DNA of 64,000 nucleotides from Nitrososphaerota archaeon (GTDB lineage: Archaea; Thermoproteota; Nitrososphaeria; Nitrososphaerales; Nitrosopumilaceae): assembly GCA_026708305.1 (NCBI GenBank), contig JAPOVD010000001.1:62001-126000 (forward strand), given 5' to 3'. Under the pieces are notes generated by a model, which worked only from the letters and a program-made list of their open reading frames with translations, was not told where the DNA came from and ran no database searches. This document shows, piece after piece, positions 47,136 to 55,671 of this stretch. Within the stretch, counting starts at the first letter, position 1. Every line of letters starts with the position of its first letter. The position numbers were made by a program, and so were the translations under genes.

Positions 47136-47423
47136 TTGATTATAACAGAATGTAAAAAATGCAATAAATTAGTCTGGCCTAATTGTAAATTTTGTAGTAT
47201 TTGTTTAGAAAAAACAAGAAAACGTGATATCAATAATATTGGTAAAATAATAGAATTTTCAAAAAAAGATAAAACAATTTTTTGTATAGGAGAATTTGAA
47301 CAGATAAGAATTATTGGAACTCTTCAAACCAATTCAAACGATATTCTACCAAATTCTAGAATTAAATTGCATACTAAAAACTTACATGAACAGCTTACTT
47401 ATTTTTTCACATTAATCGACTAA
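47136..47423 (+). CDS. DUF35-type OB-fold/zinc-ribbon partner of thiolase
   Basis: 95 residues. A zinc ribbon (CKKC at residues 6-9; C17, C20 and C23 in CKFCSIC) is followed by a short OB-like beta region. In archaea DUF35 proteins bridge acetoacetyl-CoA thiolase and HMG-CoA synthase. Here it sits beside a thiolase while the HMG-CoA synthase is 5.5 kb away. TTG start. Its stop is one base from the convergent small zinc-finger gene. Confidence 0.78.
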   Translation: MIITECKKCNKLVWPNCKFCSICLEKTRKRDINNIGKIIEFSKKDKTIFCIGEFEQIRIIGTLQTNSNDILPNSRIKLHTKNLHEQLTYFFTLID

Positions 47424-47424
47424 A

Positions 47425-47547
47425 TTAGTTTTCGTGATTATCACGTATGTGTATTGCTAGTTCTATTGGATCATTACCGAATTTTTTACCACAATATATG
47501 CACATAAATTCATCTAAATCATACACATCTAAATTGATCAAGTTCAA
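47425..47547 (-). CDS. 40-residue C2H2 zinc-finger microprotein
   Basis: A short frame starting at TTG 47547 encodes MNLINLDVYDLDEF then a single C2H2 finger: C16-x2-C19-x13-H33-x4-H38 (CIYCGKKFGNDPIELAIHIR). The finger spacing is regular and the protein ends two residues after the last His. Small C2H2 proteins are common in archaea, often of unknown role in DNA or RNA binding. Alternative TTG start at 47541. It is divergent from hjc. Confidence 0.6.
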   Translation of the reverse strand: MNLINLDVYDLDEFMCIYCGKKFGNDPIELAIHIRDNHEN

Positions 47548-47620
47548 AATATTAGTTTTACGTAATTTTGTAACAAAAATTTCATAAATATTAATTTAGA
47601 AAAGAAAATATGAAATAATT

Positions 47621-48106
47621 ATGGATAATAAAAAAATATCAAAATTACGTAGAAGTAGAGGCTATAGTTGGGAAGACAAACTGGTAAAAAGATTTAATTC
47701 TTCACCAAACTGGAAATCGTTTCGTTTAGGTTCTCCTAGTATTGCATTACCTGATATCGTAGCAATAAATAACATAAAAAGAACTATTTATGTAATGGAA
47801 GCAAAATCTGGAACTGGTACTACATTATATGTTCCAGCAGATCAAATTATAAGATGTTTTCATTGGATGTATAATTTTGAAATATATGATATTAAACTTG
47901 TAATTTTAGCATTTAAATTTTTATCTAAAAAAAGACTAAAACATGGTCAATATGCAAAACGAAAATTAAAAGAATATTATAAAATATGTGACGAAAGTAA
48001 TATTGTTAGTTGTACTTGTGATTATAATGGAGAATTATATTATACTATTGATGGAAATAGACATGCATTAAGTTTAAAAGAAATTAAAATGCCATTTTTT
48101 AAATAA
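47621..48106 (+). CDS. hjc: Holliday junction resolvase Hjc-like
   Basis: 161 residues. The RSRGYSWEDKLVKRF start with catalytic Glu, the FRLGSPSIALPDIVA metal Asp and the YVMEAKSGTG Glu-x-Lys form the PD-(D/E)xK site of archaeal Hjc. It cuts four-way junctions in recombination and repair. It is longer than classical Hjc (about 120-140 residues), with an extra C-terminal part. Three unknown small genes follow in the same direction. Confidence 0.88.
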   Translation: MDNKKISKLRRSRGYSWEDKLVKRFNSSPNWKSFRLGSPSIALPDIVAINNIKRTIYVMEAKSGTGTTLYVPADQIIRCFHWMYNFEIYDIKLVILAFKFLSKKRLKHGQYAKRKLKEYYKICDESNIVSCTCDYNGELYYTIDGNRHALSLKEIKMPFFK

Positions 48107-48139
48107 TAATTCTTAAGTAGCAATATATAAATCTAAATT

Positions 48140-48499
48140 ATGAGCTTTGATGATTTTGTAGATGAACGCTTACTTATAAGCCATGATATATTTGGAAAAA
48201 AAGAAATGAAAATAAAAGTTCTTGAAATCTCTGACGAACAACCTCCATCACAATGGAAATTTGGTAATCGAGTCAAGGTAAATAAAATTTTAATTACCAT
48301 ACGGCACTTAGATACTCAAGAATTAGAAGAAGGCGAATTCAATATTGAATCTATTGAAAACGAATTAGTATCTAAAAGGCATTATACATCTACAAATAGA
48401 TGGGTGCCATCAAGTGATATAAAAAATGGATATGTAATTAATTCTAGACATACCTCATTAATAAGCGACGCAGTAGCTTTGGATTACATTGTGTTTTAA
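48140..48499 (+). CDS. Hypothetical protein downstream of hjc
   Basis: 119 residues, mostly beta by appearance, not recognised. Segments of note are MKIKVLEISDEQPPSQWKFG, VNKILITIRHLDTQELEEGE and HYTSTNRWVPSSDIKNG. No membrane, cysteine or nucleotide motif. It starts 33 bases after hjc. Confidence 0.65.
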   Translation: MSFDDFVDERLLISHDIFGKKEMKIKVLEISDEQPPSQWKFGNRVKVNKILITIRHLDTQELEEGEFNIESIENELVSKRHYTSTNRWVPSSDIKNGYVINSRHTSLISDAVALDYIVF

Positions 48500-48546
48500 T
48501 TTATTAAATACAATACACCTATAAACACTAACAATTAATTGGAATT

Positions 48547-48876
48547 GTGATTACAAAACAATTTACCATTAATAATAAAATTTTTATAGTTGCAATTACC
48601 GAACAAATAATAGAATATATTAATAGTTTAAAATCATTATATAATGTGTCTTATGAAGACACAGAAAGCTTTGATCAAACCAGCTCTGAAATTTCCAACA
48701 TTGTTAAAAATATATCTGAAATGATAACACCAATACCTGCAGACAACGACTTAGATGGTCTAATTCAAGAATTAATAACATCTGTTGATGCTAAAACAGC
48801 TGAATTAAACGAATTACAAACAGAATACAACAAAACCAAAACTAAACGTAAGAGAACAAAAAAACAAAAAAAGTGA
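48547..48876 (+). CDS. Hypothetical protein with basic tail
   Basis: 109 residues from a GTG start. A helical, acidic body (DTESFDQTSSEISNIVKNIS) leads into a coiled coil (VDAKTAELNELQTEYNKTK) and a very basic tail (RKRTKKQKK). The tail suggests nucleic-acid contact. It lies 47 bases after the preceding gene and 34 bases before a Cys-rich microprotein. Confidence 0.62.
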   Translation: MITKQFTINNKIFIVAITEQIIEYINSLKSLYNVSYEDTESFDQTSSEISNIVKNISEMITPIPADNDLDGLIQELITSVDAKTAELNELQTEYNKTKTKRKRTKKQKK

Positions 48877-48910
48877 ATCTATCTATATACCATGTAAAAA
48901 ATATCGAATT

Positions 48911-49033
48911 ATGAAGCAAAGTTGTGAATGTGGTATTTGTTCTCATCATAATGAAAATGAATGCATAGTTAATGAATGTGTATGTTGTACAAATTTTCAT
49001 ATTCGATCTGGTCCTAAAGCACAAGCTAATTAA
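48911..49033 (+). CDS. 40-residue Cys-rich metal-binding microprotein
   Basis: A 40-residue frame with an ATG start encodes seven cysteines and two histidines in its first 26 residues: SCECGICSHHNENEC then NECVCC. The CxCxxC, HH and CxCC spacing resembles metallothionein-like or zinc/copper-binding peptides. It ends with a basic, Gly/Pro tail (IRSGPKAQAN). It is the last gene of the hjc-led run. A longer antisense frame covering it lacks any family signal. Confidence 0.6.
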   Translation: MKQSCECGICSHHNENECIVNECVCCTNFHIRSGPKAQAN

Positions 49034-49126
49034 CCTAATAAATATCGCATTAAATTGATTAAATTACACGTTAGCTAATAACTAAATCCAAATTAATTTA
49101 AATTACTATACATACTAAATTCAGTA

Positions 49127-50479
49127 TTGAAGGAAACAGCATATCTAAAATGTATTAATCCCTACTGCGGTTTAGAATACGATATAAAAAATACTAATAT
49201 CACATGTGAAAAAAATCATTTTTTAGATGTGCAATATGACAATATTCCATCTATTGAACTTAAAGAATTATTTTATAGGAGGAGAAATTATAGAGACAAC
49301 ATATTTAATGAAAGTGGAGTATGGCGATTTAGAGAACTATTAAATTTTTGTCAAATAAATACAAGTGATATAAAAAGCTGCTCAAAATATTTAGTTTCTT
49401 TAGACGGTATAGAAGGAAAACAGTCTAAACCATATCGTATGTCCAAAGTAGCTGATTTTATAGGTTTGCGACATAACAAGTTGCTATTACAACTTGAGGG
49501 CTATAATCCTAGTGGATCTTTTAAGGATAATGGAATGTCTTCTGCAATAACTCATGCTAAACTTGTAGGTGCGACTAAAATAATTTGTGCATCTACAGGA
49601 AATACATCTGCATCAGCAGGTATGTATACGGCTAACGAAAACATGGAATGTTATGTATACATACCCAATGAACAAATCGCTTCTGGTAAATTAAGCCAAG
49701 CTTATCAGTTTGGGACAAAAGTAATTAAAGTCAGTGGTAATTTCGATGACGCCTTTTTAAAATCATTAGATGATGCAAAAAAAATCAATGCGTATACTGT
49801 AAATTCAGTAAATCCATTTCGAATAGAAGGACAAAAAACAATCATTTATAGATTGTTAGAATATCTAAATTGGGATGTTCCAGATTGGATAGTTTATCCT
49901 GGAGGTGCACTAGGAAATGCATCTAGTTGTGGAAAATGTTTAATGGAATTATACAAATGGCAATGGATAAAAAAAATTCCAAGACTAGTAATAGTTAATG
50001 CAGAAGGAGCTAAGACACTATATGATTTGTACAACGGTGAATTTGATAATACAAAACTTAGATGGAATGATGGTAAACCAAATTTAGAGTTGCTTGATCG
50101 ATATTACAAGTATTTAAATGAAAACCAAATCAAACCTAATACCACAGCCACAGCAATTCAAATTAATAAGCCAGCAAATATTTTAAAATGTATACGTGCT
50201 TTAGAATTTACAGATGGGATAGTAACTAAGGTTTCAGATTCAGAGATGTTAGATGGTATGGCGATAGTTGGATTAAATGGATTTGATTGTGAGCTTGCCT
50301 CTGGCGCAGTTCCTGCTGGAATAAAGAAGTTAGTAGATGCGGAAATAATTAAAAATGATGATCTTGTTTCTGGCATTCTAACAGGAAGACAAAAAGATCC
50401 ATCGTTATTTGTGGAATATCATAGTAATCGTAAAAATAGATTCGCAGTAACTCCAATAGATTATACAAGTTTAGAATAA
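49127..50479 (+). CDS. thrC: Threonine synthase
   Basis: 450 residues. The PLP lysine is in YNPSGSFKDNGMSSA (about residue 135), with a CASTGNTSASAGMY segment and the phosphate-loop YPGGALGNASS block. It makes threonine from O-phosphohomoserine, feeding isoleucine through ilvA. A cysteine-bearing N-terminal region (LKCINPYCGLEY, CEKNHF) may bind zinc. TTG start. Confidence 0.93.
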   Translation: MKETAYLKCINPYCGLEYDIKNTNITCEKNHFLDVQYDNIPSIELKELFYRRRNYRDNIFNESGVWRFRELLNFCQINTSDIKSCSKYLVSLDGIEGKQSKPYRMSKVADFIGLRHNKLLLQLEGYNPSGSFKDNGMSSAITHAKLVGATKIICASTGNTSASAGMYTANENMECYVYIPNEQIASGKLSQAYQFGTKVIKVSGNFDDAFLKSLDDAKKINAYTVNSVNPFRIEGQKTIIYRLLEYLNWDVPDWIVYPGGALGNASSCGKCLMELYKWQWIKKIPRLVIVNAEGAKTLYDLYNGEFDNTKLRWNDGKPNLELLDRYYKYLNENQIKPNTTATAIQINKPANILKCIRALEFTDGIVTKVSDSEMLDGMAIVGLNGFDCELASGAVPAGIKKLVDAEIIKNDDLVSGILTGRQKDPSLFVEYHSNRKNRFAVTPIDYTSLE

Positions 50480-50483
50480 TCAT

Positions 50484-50518
50484 AAGAAAATACATATAAT
50501 TTATATATGATTTTTCTT
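50484..50518 (+). terminator. Imperfect 15-bp hairpin after thrC
   Basis: A stem of 15 positions with 13 pairs (outer AAGAAAA / TTTTCTT, inner CATATA / TATATG) and a 5-base loop begins 5 bases after the thrC stop. The right arm contains a T5 run. It may end the thrC transcript; the T-run fits archaeal termination better than the stem does. Confidence 0.35.
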
Positions 50519-50579
50519 CCTTATAGATAAAATTTAAAAATGAATAAAAGATGCAGCTACAATCATAAGTGGAGAACAG

Positions 50580-51833
50580 ATGGAACAACTTCCTTGGTTT
50601 GAGATAATTTTATTATCATTATCGATAGGATTATCAGCATTTTTTAGTGGATTAGAAGTAGCTCTAGTAGGTATTAGAAAATCCAATGTATTGAGGTTAG
50701 TGAAAGAAGAAGTAAAAGGCTCTAACGCATTACACAAATTAAAGTCGAATCCAAGTAGAATGATGTCCAGTGTTAATTTAGGAAATAATTTAGTAAACGT
50801 GGCTGCCACTGCATTAGCCACTGATATATCAATTAAAATATTTGGAAATGAGGGAATAAGTATAGCAATTGGAACAATGACTTTTTTATTGTTAGTTTTT
50901 GGAGAAATTACACCGAAAACTTATTGTAATGCAAATGCTACAAAAATTGCGCTTTTATTTAGTCCAATTTTATTATATTTTGGTTATGTTTTATTTCCTA
51001 TTGTAAAATTTTTTGAGATAATCACAAAAACAATGGTTAAATTGACAGGTAGTAGCTATATCCCACCTCCATTAACAGAAGACGAAATCAAAGGTGTCAT
51101 AGATCAAGGATTAGAAGATCATGCTATTAAAAAACATGAAAGTGAATTAATACACGGTGTATTAAATTTTGATGATATAACCATTAGAACAGTTATGACA
51201 TCAAAAACAAAAATGTTTACTCTTAATGCAAAAATGATGTTGTTTGAAGCATTACCATTAATTACAAAGATAGGCTATTCAAGAATACCTATATATGATG
51301 ATAACAATAAAGATGAGATCATAGGAGTTATACACGTACGAGATATTTTAAAATATTTGGAAGAAGATAAAAAAATGGTAGCGCTTATTAAAATTGCACG
51401 AAAACCAATATTTGCATCAAGAGAAAAAAAAGTCAGTAGTTTATTAAATGAAATGCAAGAAACACAAACGCATATGGCGATAGTTTTGGATGAATTTGGA
51501 GGGGTAGAGGGATGTGTAACCCTAGAAGATTTAGTAGAAGAATTAGTTGGTGAAATTCGTGACGAAAAAGACGTTGATAAAGCAATTTATCGCAAAACAG
51601 ACAAAAACACAATCATTACAAGTGGAGATATAGAAATTGATAAAATAAACGAAATTTTTAATACCGATATTCCTAATGGAGATGATTATTCTTCTTTAAA
51701 TGGATTACTTCATGAAAAACTAGGCGATATACCAAAAGAAGGAGATAAATTAAAAATATCGTCATTATCTATGAATGTTGAAAAAGTCCTAAAAAATAAA
51801 GCAGAAAAAATAATAATTAAAAAACATATTTAG
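50580..51833 (+). CDS. CNNM/CorC-type membrane protein with CBS pair
   Basis: 417 residues in three parts: a CNNM (DUF21) membrane region (residues 1-160, with GLSAFFSGLEVALVGI and GEITPKTYCN), a CBS pair (TIRTVMTSKTKMFTLNAKMM to IGVIHVRDILKYLEED) and a C-terminal CorC/HlyC domain (GVEGCVTLEDLVEELVGEI). The family acts in magnesium or other divalent-cation efflux, with adenine nucleotides sensed by the CBS part. Confidence 0.92.
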   Translation: MEQLPWFEIILLSLSIGLSAFFSGLEVALVGIRKSNVLRLVKEEVKGSNALHKLKSNPSRMMSSVNLGNNLVNVAATALATDISIKIFGNEGISIAIGTMTFLLLVFGEITPKTYCNANATKIALLFSPILLYFGYVLFPIVKFFEIITKTMVKLTGSSYIPPPLTEDEIKGVIDQGLEDHAIKKHESELIHGVLNFDDITIRTVMTSKTKMFTLNAKMMLFEALPLITKIGYSRIPIYDDNNKDEIIGVIHVRDILKYLEEDKKMVALIKIARKPIFASREKKVSSLLNEMQETQTHMAIVLDEFGGVEGCVTLEDLVEELVGEIRDEKDVDKAIYRKTDKNTIITSGDIEIDKINEIFNTDIPNGDDYSSLNGLLHEKLGDIPKEGDKLKISSLSMNVEKVLKNKAEKIIIKKHI

Positions 51834-51839
51834 AATGTT

Positions 51840-52892
51840 TTATGTATAATTAGCAAAATGCATTTCAAGTAATTTTTTCTTTTGTTCCATATGAAATATT
51901 TTTTCTGTATGTTGTATTGCATCATCATAATTTCTTTTAAATAACATAGCTTGCAATAAGAGGTGGTTTTCTGGTATTACAATTCCAGTTTGATCGTCTG
52001 AATAACATATTTTAATAGTGTCCTCCGTCTTTTCTACAAACATTGAATATATATGAATCATGTTTGTATCTTTAAAATTGAATTTTGTAGATTGTGCAAA
52101 ATCTCTTATCTCTTTTGTGTTTTTTGCAGTTTCTAATATTGCTATTCCGTATTTATTTTTAAATAATGACAGGATTTCAGATATATCTGGTACCTTGTGA
52201 TGAAATCTAACATCCAAAAAATGTACGTGCATTTGTCTAGTTGGAACTTTTATGGCTCGAACAAAAATTGGTATTTTTTTACCCAAATAACTAATTACAT
52301 CGTTTGCATGATGAGGATTATTTACTAATTCAATAGAATCTTTTACAATTGTTTTATCATCTTCAAGATCTGCCCATCTACGAATCAATGTTAGATCAAA
52401 CCTAAGTAAATCTTTACCATATTTAATTATTAATGGATTTAAAATTCTGCCCATCCCAGTTACATTACAACTACCTTGAATTACATGTTTCTTATCCTTT
52501 ACCTGATCATAGTTCACAGTGGAATTAAATATTAAATCTGATATAGCATTATTCCCAAAAATTGTTTCTCCTCCTTGGTATATGACCATAACATTTTTTT
52601 TATCATATATATTTTTTTTATTGTAAAAACCACAACCGCTTGGAGATGCATCTATAACTAAGTCACATTCTTCTATTGCATTTTCTATACTACCAGATAT
52701 TTTGTAATCTTTAAATTTGTCTAATTTTTTTTGCAACACATAAATTTTCAATCCTTTAGACAAGATTTTATTTATAGTATTGTCAGGAGTATGTTTTCCA
52801 ATACCGATTAATTGTAATTCAGGATCATCAAGTATAAATTTTGCAATCCTTTTTCCTATTGATCCGTACCCATTTATGAAAACTTTTTTCAT
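51840..52892 (-). CDS. gap: Archaeal-type (type II) glyceraldehyde-3-phosphate dehydrogenase
   Basis: 350 residues. The start VFINGYGSIGKRIA is the nucleotide-binding motif; the catalytic Cys lies in QGSCNVTGMGRIL (about residue 142), and RRWADLEDD and HVHFLDVRFHHKVP follow the archaeal enzyme. It interconverts glyceraldehyde-3-phosphate and 1,3-bisphosphoglycerate, probably in gluconeogenesis here (inference). Convergent with the CNNM gene, divergent from HMG-CoA synthase. Confidence 0.92.
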   Translation of the reverse strand: MKKVFINGYGSIGKRIAKFILDDPELQLIGIGKHTPDNTINKILSKGLKIYVLQKKLDKFKDYKISGSIENAIEECDLVIDASPSGCGFYNKKNIYDKKNVMVIYQGGETIFGNNAISDLIFNSTVNYDQVKDKKHVIQGSCNVTGMGRILNPLIIKYGKDLLRFDLTLIRRWADLEDDKTIVKDSIELVNNPHHANDVISYLGKKIPIFVRAIKVPTRQMHVHFLDVRFHHKVPDISEILSLFKNKYGIAILETAKNTKEIRDFAQSTKFNFKDTNMIHIYSMFVEKTEDTIKICYSDDQTGIVIPENHLLLQAMLFKRNYDDAIQHTEKIFHMEQKKKLLEMHFANYT

Positions 52893-52973
52893 AGCATATG
52901 TACGAATTAGTTTTATTTAGATTAATTGCTAATATGGGAAATCCTTTATATTGATAATAAACAAATTAAGATT

Positions 52974-54368
52974 ATGACAGCTGGGATAGATGATATATCT
53001 ATTTACATACCAAGACTATTTATTTCTGCTTCTGATTTTGCTCTTGCTCGTGGTCTTGACATTAAGAAGCTTGAAAATGGATTAGGGATATCAAAAATGG
53101 CTATTGTGGATGCCAATCAAGACCCTGCTTGTTTAGCTGCTAATGCATGTTTAAAAATCATGCAAAAAAATAATTTATCGCCAAATGATATAGGTAGATT
53201 GTACATTGCAACAGAATCTTCATTTGATGAGTCAAAAGCTATGAATTCGTATGTAATTGGCATGTTGGAACAAATTTATGGAAATGGTTCATTTGAACAT
53301 TGTGGAGGAATAGAATGTAAATTTGCATGTGTAAGTGGATCTTATGCATTATATGATAATTTAAATTGGATAAGAGCTGGAGAAGCAGAAGGAAAACATG
53401 CGTTAGTAGTAGTTTCAGATATAGCAAAATATGATTTGGGTTCTAGTGGAGAAGTAACTCAAGGCGCTGGAGCAATAGCTATACTTCTTAATAACAATCC
53501 TAGATTATTAAAATTTGATCCTAAAGTAACTTCAACTTCAATCAAAAATGAATATGATTTTTATAGACCGTTTGGAAAAGAAACACCAATAGTAAATGGA
53601 AAATATTCTAATTTATTATATCTGATACAAGTCAAAAAAGCTTTATCTACATATAAGAAAAAAGCTTTTTCTACAGGTTTAATTAAATTAAAAAATGACG
53701 AAACCATATTGGATTATATTGATTATCTAAATATGCATTTACCATATAGTAATATGGGCAAAAAGGCATTAGCATATTTATTAAGACATGAATGGCGAAA
53801 CCTATCTAGATGGAATAATATAATTTCAAAAATTGGAATGTCAGAGCCAACACCAAAAAATGTGAGAGGAACTATAGAATCTGTTTTAGCAGACTCTAAT
53901 TTCATGCAAAATGATCATAAGTTTACACAATTATTTGTCAACACAAAAGAATTTCAAGATGTATATGAATCTAAGCTGGCTAGCTCATTAATAGCATCAA
54001 AAATTATTGGAAATTTATATACAGCATCATTATACTTAGGTTTCAGAAGTAGTTTAGAATTTGAATTCCAAAAAGGAGTAGATTTAGATGGAAAACGAGT
54101 TGGTTTTGGATCTTATGGTAGTGGAAGTAGTGCTATGATATTTAGTGGACTCATTCAACCAAGATATAAAGAGATAGTAAAAGATATGAACCTAGAAATC
54201 GAAATTGGTAAACGTAAAAAACTTAGTTTGGAAGAATATGAAGAAATACATGAAAATAAGCGTCATGTTGATGAAAATATACTAGATAGTAAAAAAGAGT
54301 TTATTTTGATAGATATAAAAAATAAAAACAAAAACAATGGAAAACGTACATACAAATTCAATGAATAA
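52974..54368 (+). CDS. Hydroxymethylglutaryl-CoA synthase (long form)
   Basis: 464 residues. The start GIDDISIYIPRLF, the catalytic Cys119 in ECKFACVSGSYAL and the VGFGSYGSGSSAMIF block define HMG-CoA synthase. It makes HMG-CoA from acetoacetyl-CoA and acetyl-CoA, the entry to the mevalonate route for archaeal lipids. At this length it follows the bacterial/eukaryotic form and not the short form of about 350 residues used with DUF35 in many archaea. The ATG at 52974 is preferred to TTG 52926. Its stop overlaps the next gene. Confidence 0.9.
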   Translation: MTAGIDDISIYIPRLFISASDFALARGLDIKKLENGLGISKMAIVDANQDPACLAANACLKIMQKNNLSPNDIGRLYIATESSFDESKAMNSYVIGMLEQIYGNGSFEHCGGIECKFACVSGSYALYDNLNWIRAGEAEGKHALVVVSDIAKYDLGSSGEVTQGAGAIAILLNNNPRLLKFDPKVTSTSIKNEYDFYRPFGKETPIVNGKYSNLLYLIQVKKALSTYKKKAFSTGLIKLKNDETILDYIDYLNMHLPYSNMGKKALAYLLRHEWRNLSRWNNIISKIGMSEPTPKNVRGTIESVLADSNFMQNDHKFTQLFVNTKEFQDVYESKLASSLIASKIIGNLYTASLYLGFRSSLEFEFQKGVDLDGKRVGFGSYGSGSSAMIFSGLIQPRYKEIVKDMNLEIEIGKRKKLSLEEYEEIHENKRHVDENILDSKKEFILIDIKNKNKNNGKRTYKFNE

Positions 54369-54933
54369 AATAAATAAAGACGTAGATTCTCCTATTAAAA
54401 AAATTTTATACGAATACATAAATAAAAATGAATCTTATCTGAAAAAACTGATTGTAAAAAACAATGAATTCATAGTTACAAAAATCATAAATCATTGTTA
54501 TGACAGTATAATAAATATTAATGAAAATACATGTGAAAATGTAGGTAACTTTATTGAAAGCATGTTACATTATTTGTTTACAATGTATGCAATACCTACG
54601 CAACGAAAAATAACATCAAGAGACATATATATTGACATAGTAATTCCCAATATACAAGAGTTAATAAACAACCCTAAAAATTCATTGTTAATATACATAC
54701 CAAAAACTAAGTCTATTAATGAAATAAAAAATAATCTTAGAAGTCTTAATAAGTTACAACTTATGAGTTCTAACATTTGGCTCATATCTGATGAGATATT
54801 CCATCATGATTTTACTCAATATAGTATAAAAATTAACAATAGCTTCATAAATCCAATTATACACCTACTAAAAAATGTACAAAAGTTTATTAAAAATCAA
54901 AATTATAATACATTTAAGATTATTAATAGTTAA
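54361..54933 (+). CDS. Hypothetical protein coupled to HMG-CoA synthase
   Basis: About 190 residues, not recognised. Helical first half, then a strand-rich centre with a KITSRDIYIDIVIPNIQEL segment and LLIYIPKTKSINEIKNNLRS. The D-x-V-IP ... IYIPKTK spacing is faintly like a PD-(D/E)xK nuclease core, too weak to call. The ATG at 54361 overlaps the HMG-CoA synthase stop by 8 bases; ATG 54337 is also open. Confidence 0.62.
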   Translation: MNKINKDVDSPIKKILYEYINKNESYLKKLIVKNNEFIVTKIINHCYDSIININENTCENVGNFIESMLHYLFTMYAIPTQRKITSRDIYIDIVIPNIQELINNPKNSLLIYIPKTKSINEIKNNLRSLNKLQLMSSNIWLISDEIFHHDFTQYSIKINNSFINPIIHLLKNVQKFIKNQNYNTFKIINS

Positions 54934-54938
54934 AATTG

Positions 54939-55610
54939 TCAAATTTCAAAAACTGATTTTAGATCTAAATTTTTTAATATAAAACCATTTGACAAATTTA
55001 ATTTTTCATTTGGGAATATAGACATAACTGGAATATTTGTTAATTCTTCTAGATTTGATTTAAGTTCGTCACTATTATAATTATTTAATGTGAGATTATT
55101 AATTATCACGCCTTTAATTTTCACATCATATTTTTTACATAATTCACATGTCATGATGGTATGATTTAAAGTTCCTAACTTCGTATCAGTAACAATCAAT
55201 GCTTCTAGATCTAAATCATGGATCAAATTTACAATAAAATAGTTTTTAAAGATGGGCGTCATCAAACCACCAATTCCTTCAACCAACATAACATCATGTT
55301 TACTAGATAATTTTGCAAATGATTTGAATATTATGTCTAAATCAATAGAAATATTATAATTTTTGATGAATGAATATGGTGATGCGTTCACAGGGAAAAA
55401 AAACGGGTTGATTAATTTCTTATGATCATTTATTTTTGCTGCTGTAGAAAGTATATCAATATCTGATTTTGTATTGCTTTTTATACCTGCGGCAAAAGGT
55501 TTCATTATACCAACATTAATTTTTAATTTAATTAATGATGACGCGATTTTAGAAGTCACATAAGTTTTTCCAACATTAGTATCAGTACCAGTGACAAAAT
55601 ATGATTTCAA
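54939..55610 (-). CDS. bioD: Dethiobiotin synthetase
   Basis: 223 residues. The P-loop is FVTGTDTNVGKTYVTS at the start, with KPFAAGIKS, the VEGIGGLMTP switch-like loop and VTDTKLGTLNHT. It closes the ureido ring of dethiobiotin with CO2 and ATP. It is divergent from bioA with 61 bases between starts, a likely shared promoter region. Confidence 0.93.
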   Translation of the reverse strand: MKSYFVTGTDTNVGKTYVTSKIASSLIKLKINVGIMKPFAAGIKSNTKSDIDILSTAAKINDHKKLINPFFFPVNASPYSFIKNYNISIDLDIIFKSFAKLSSKHDVMLVEGIGGLMTPIFKNYFIVNLIHDLDLEALIVTDTKLGTLNHTIMTCELCKKYDVKIKGVIINNLTLNNYNSDELKSNLEELTNIPVMSIFPNEKLNLSNGFILKNLDLKSVFEI

Positions 55611-55671
55611 TGTTTATTTATAGATACAATGATAGATAACTTTTCATATCATATATTATGTAAATCATTAA

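Noticed and set aside
48842-49024. 60-codon minus-strand frame covering the Cys-rich microprotein
   Set aside because: Thr/Phe-rich shadow without domain; the plus-strand Cys pattern is far less likely by chance.
52926-52973. Upstream TTG start for HMG-CoA synthase
   Set aside because: The extension is unlike the family, whose N terminus matches the ATG at 52974.
54361-54933. PD-(D/E)xK nuclease assignment for the gene after HMG-CoA synthase
   Set aside because: Spacing of D and K residues is only faintly similar and no full motif set is present.
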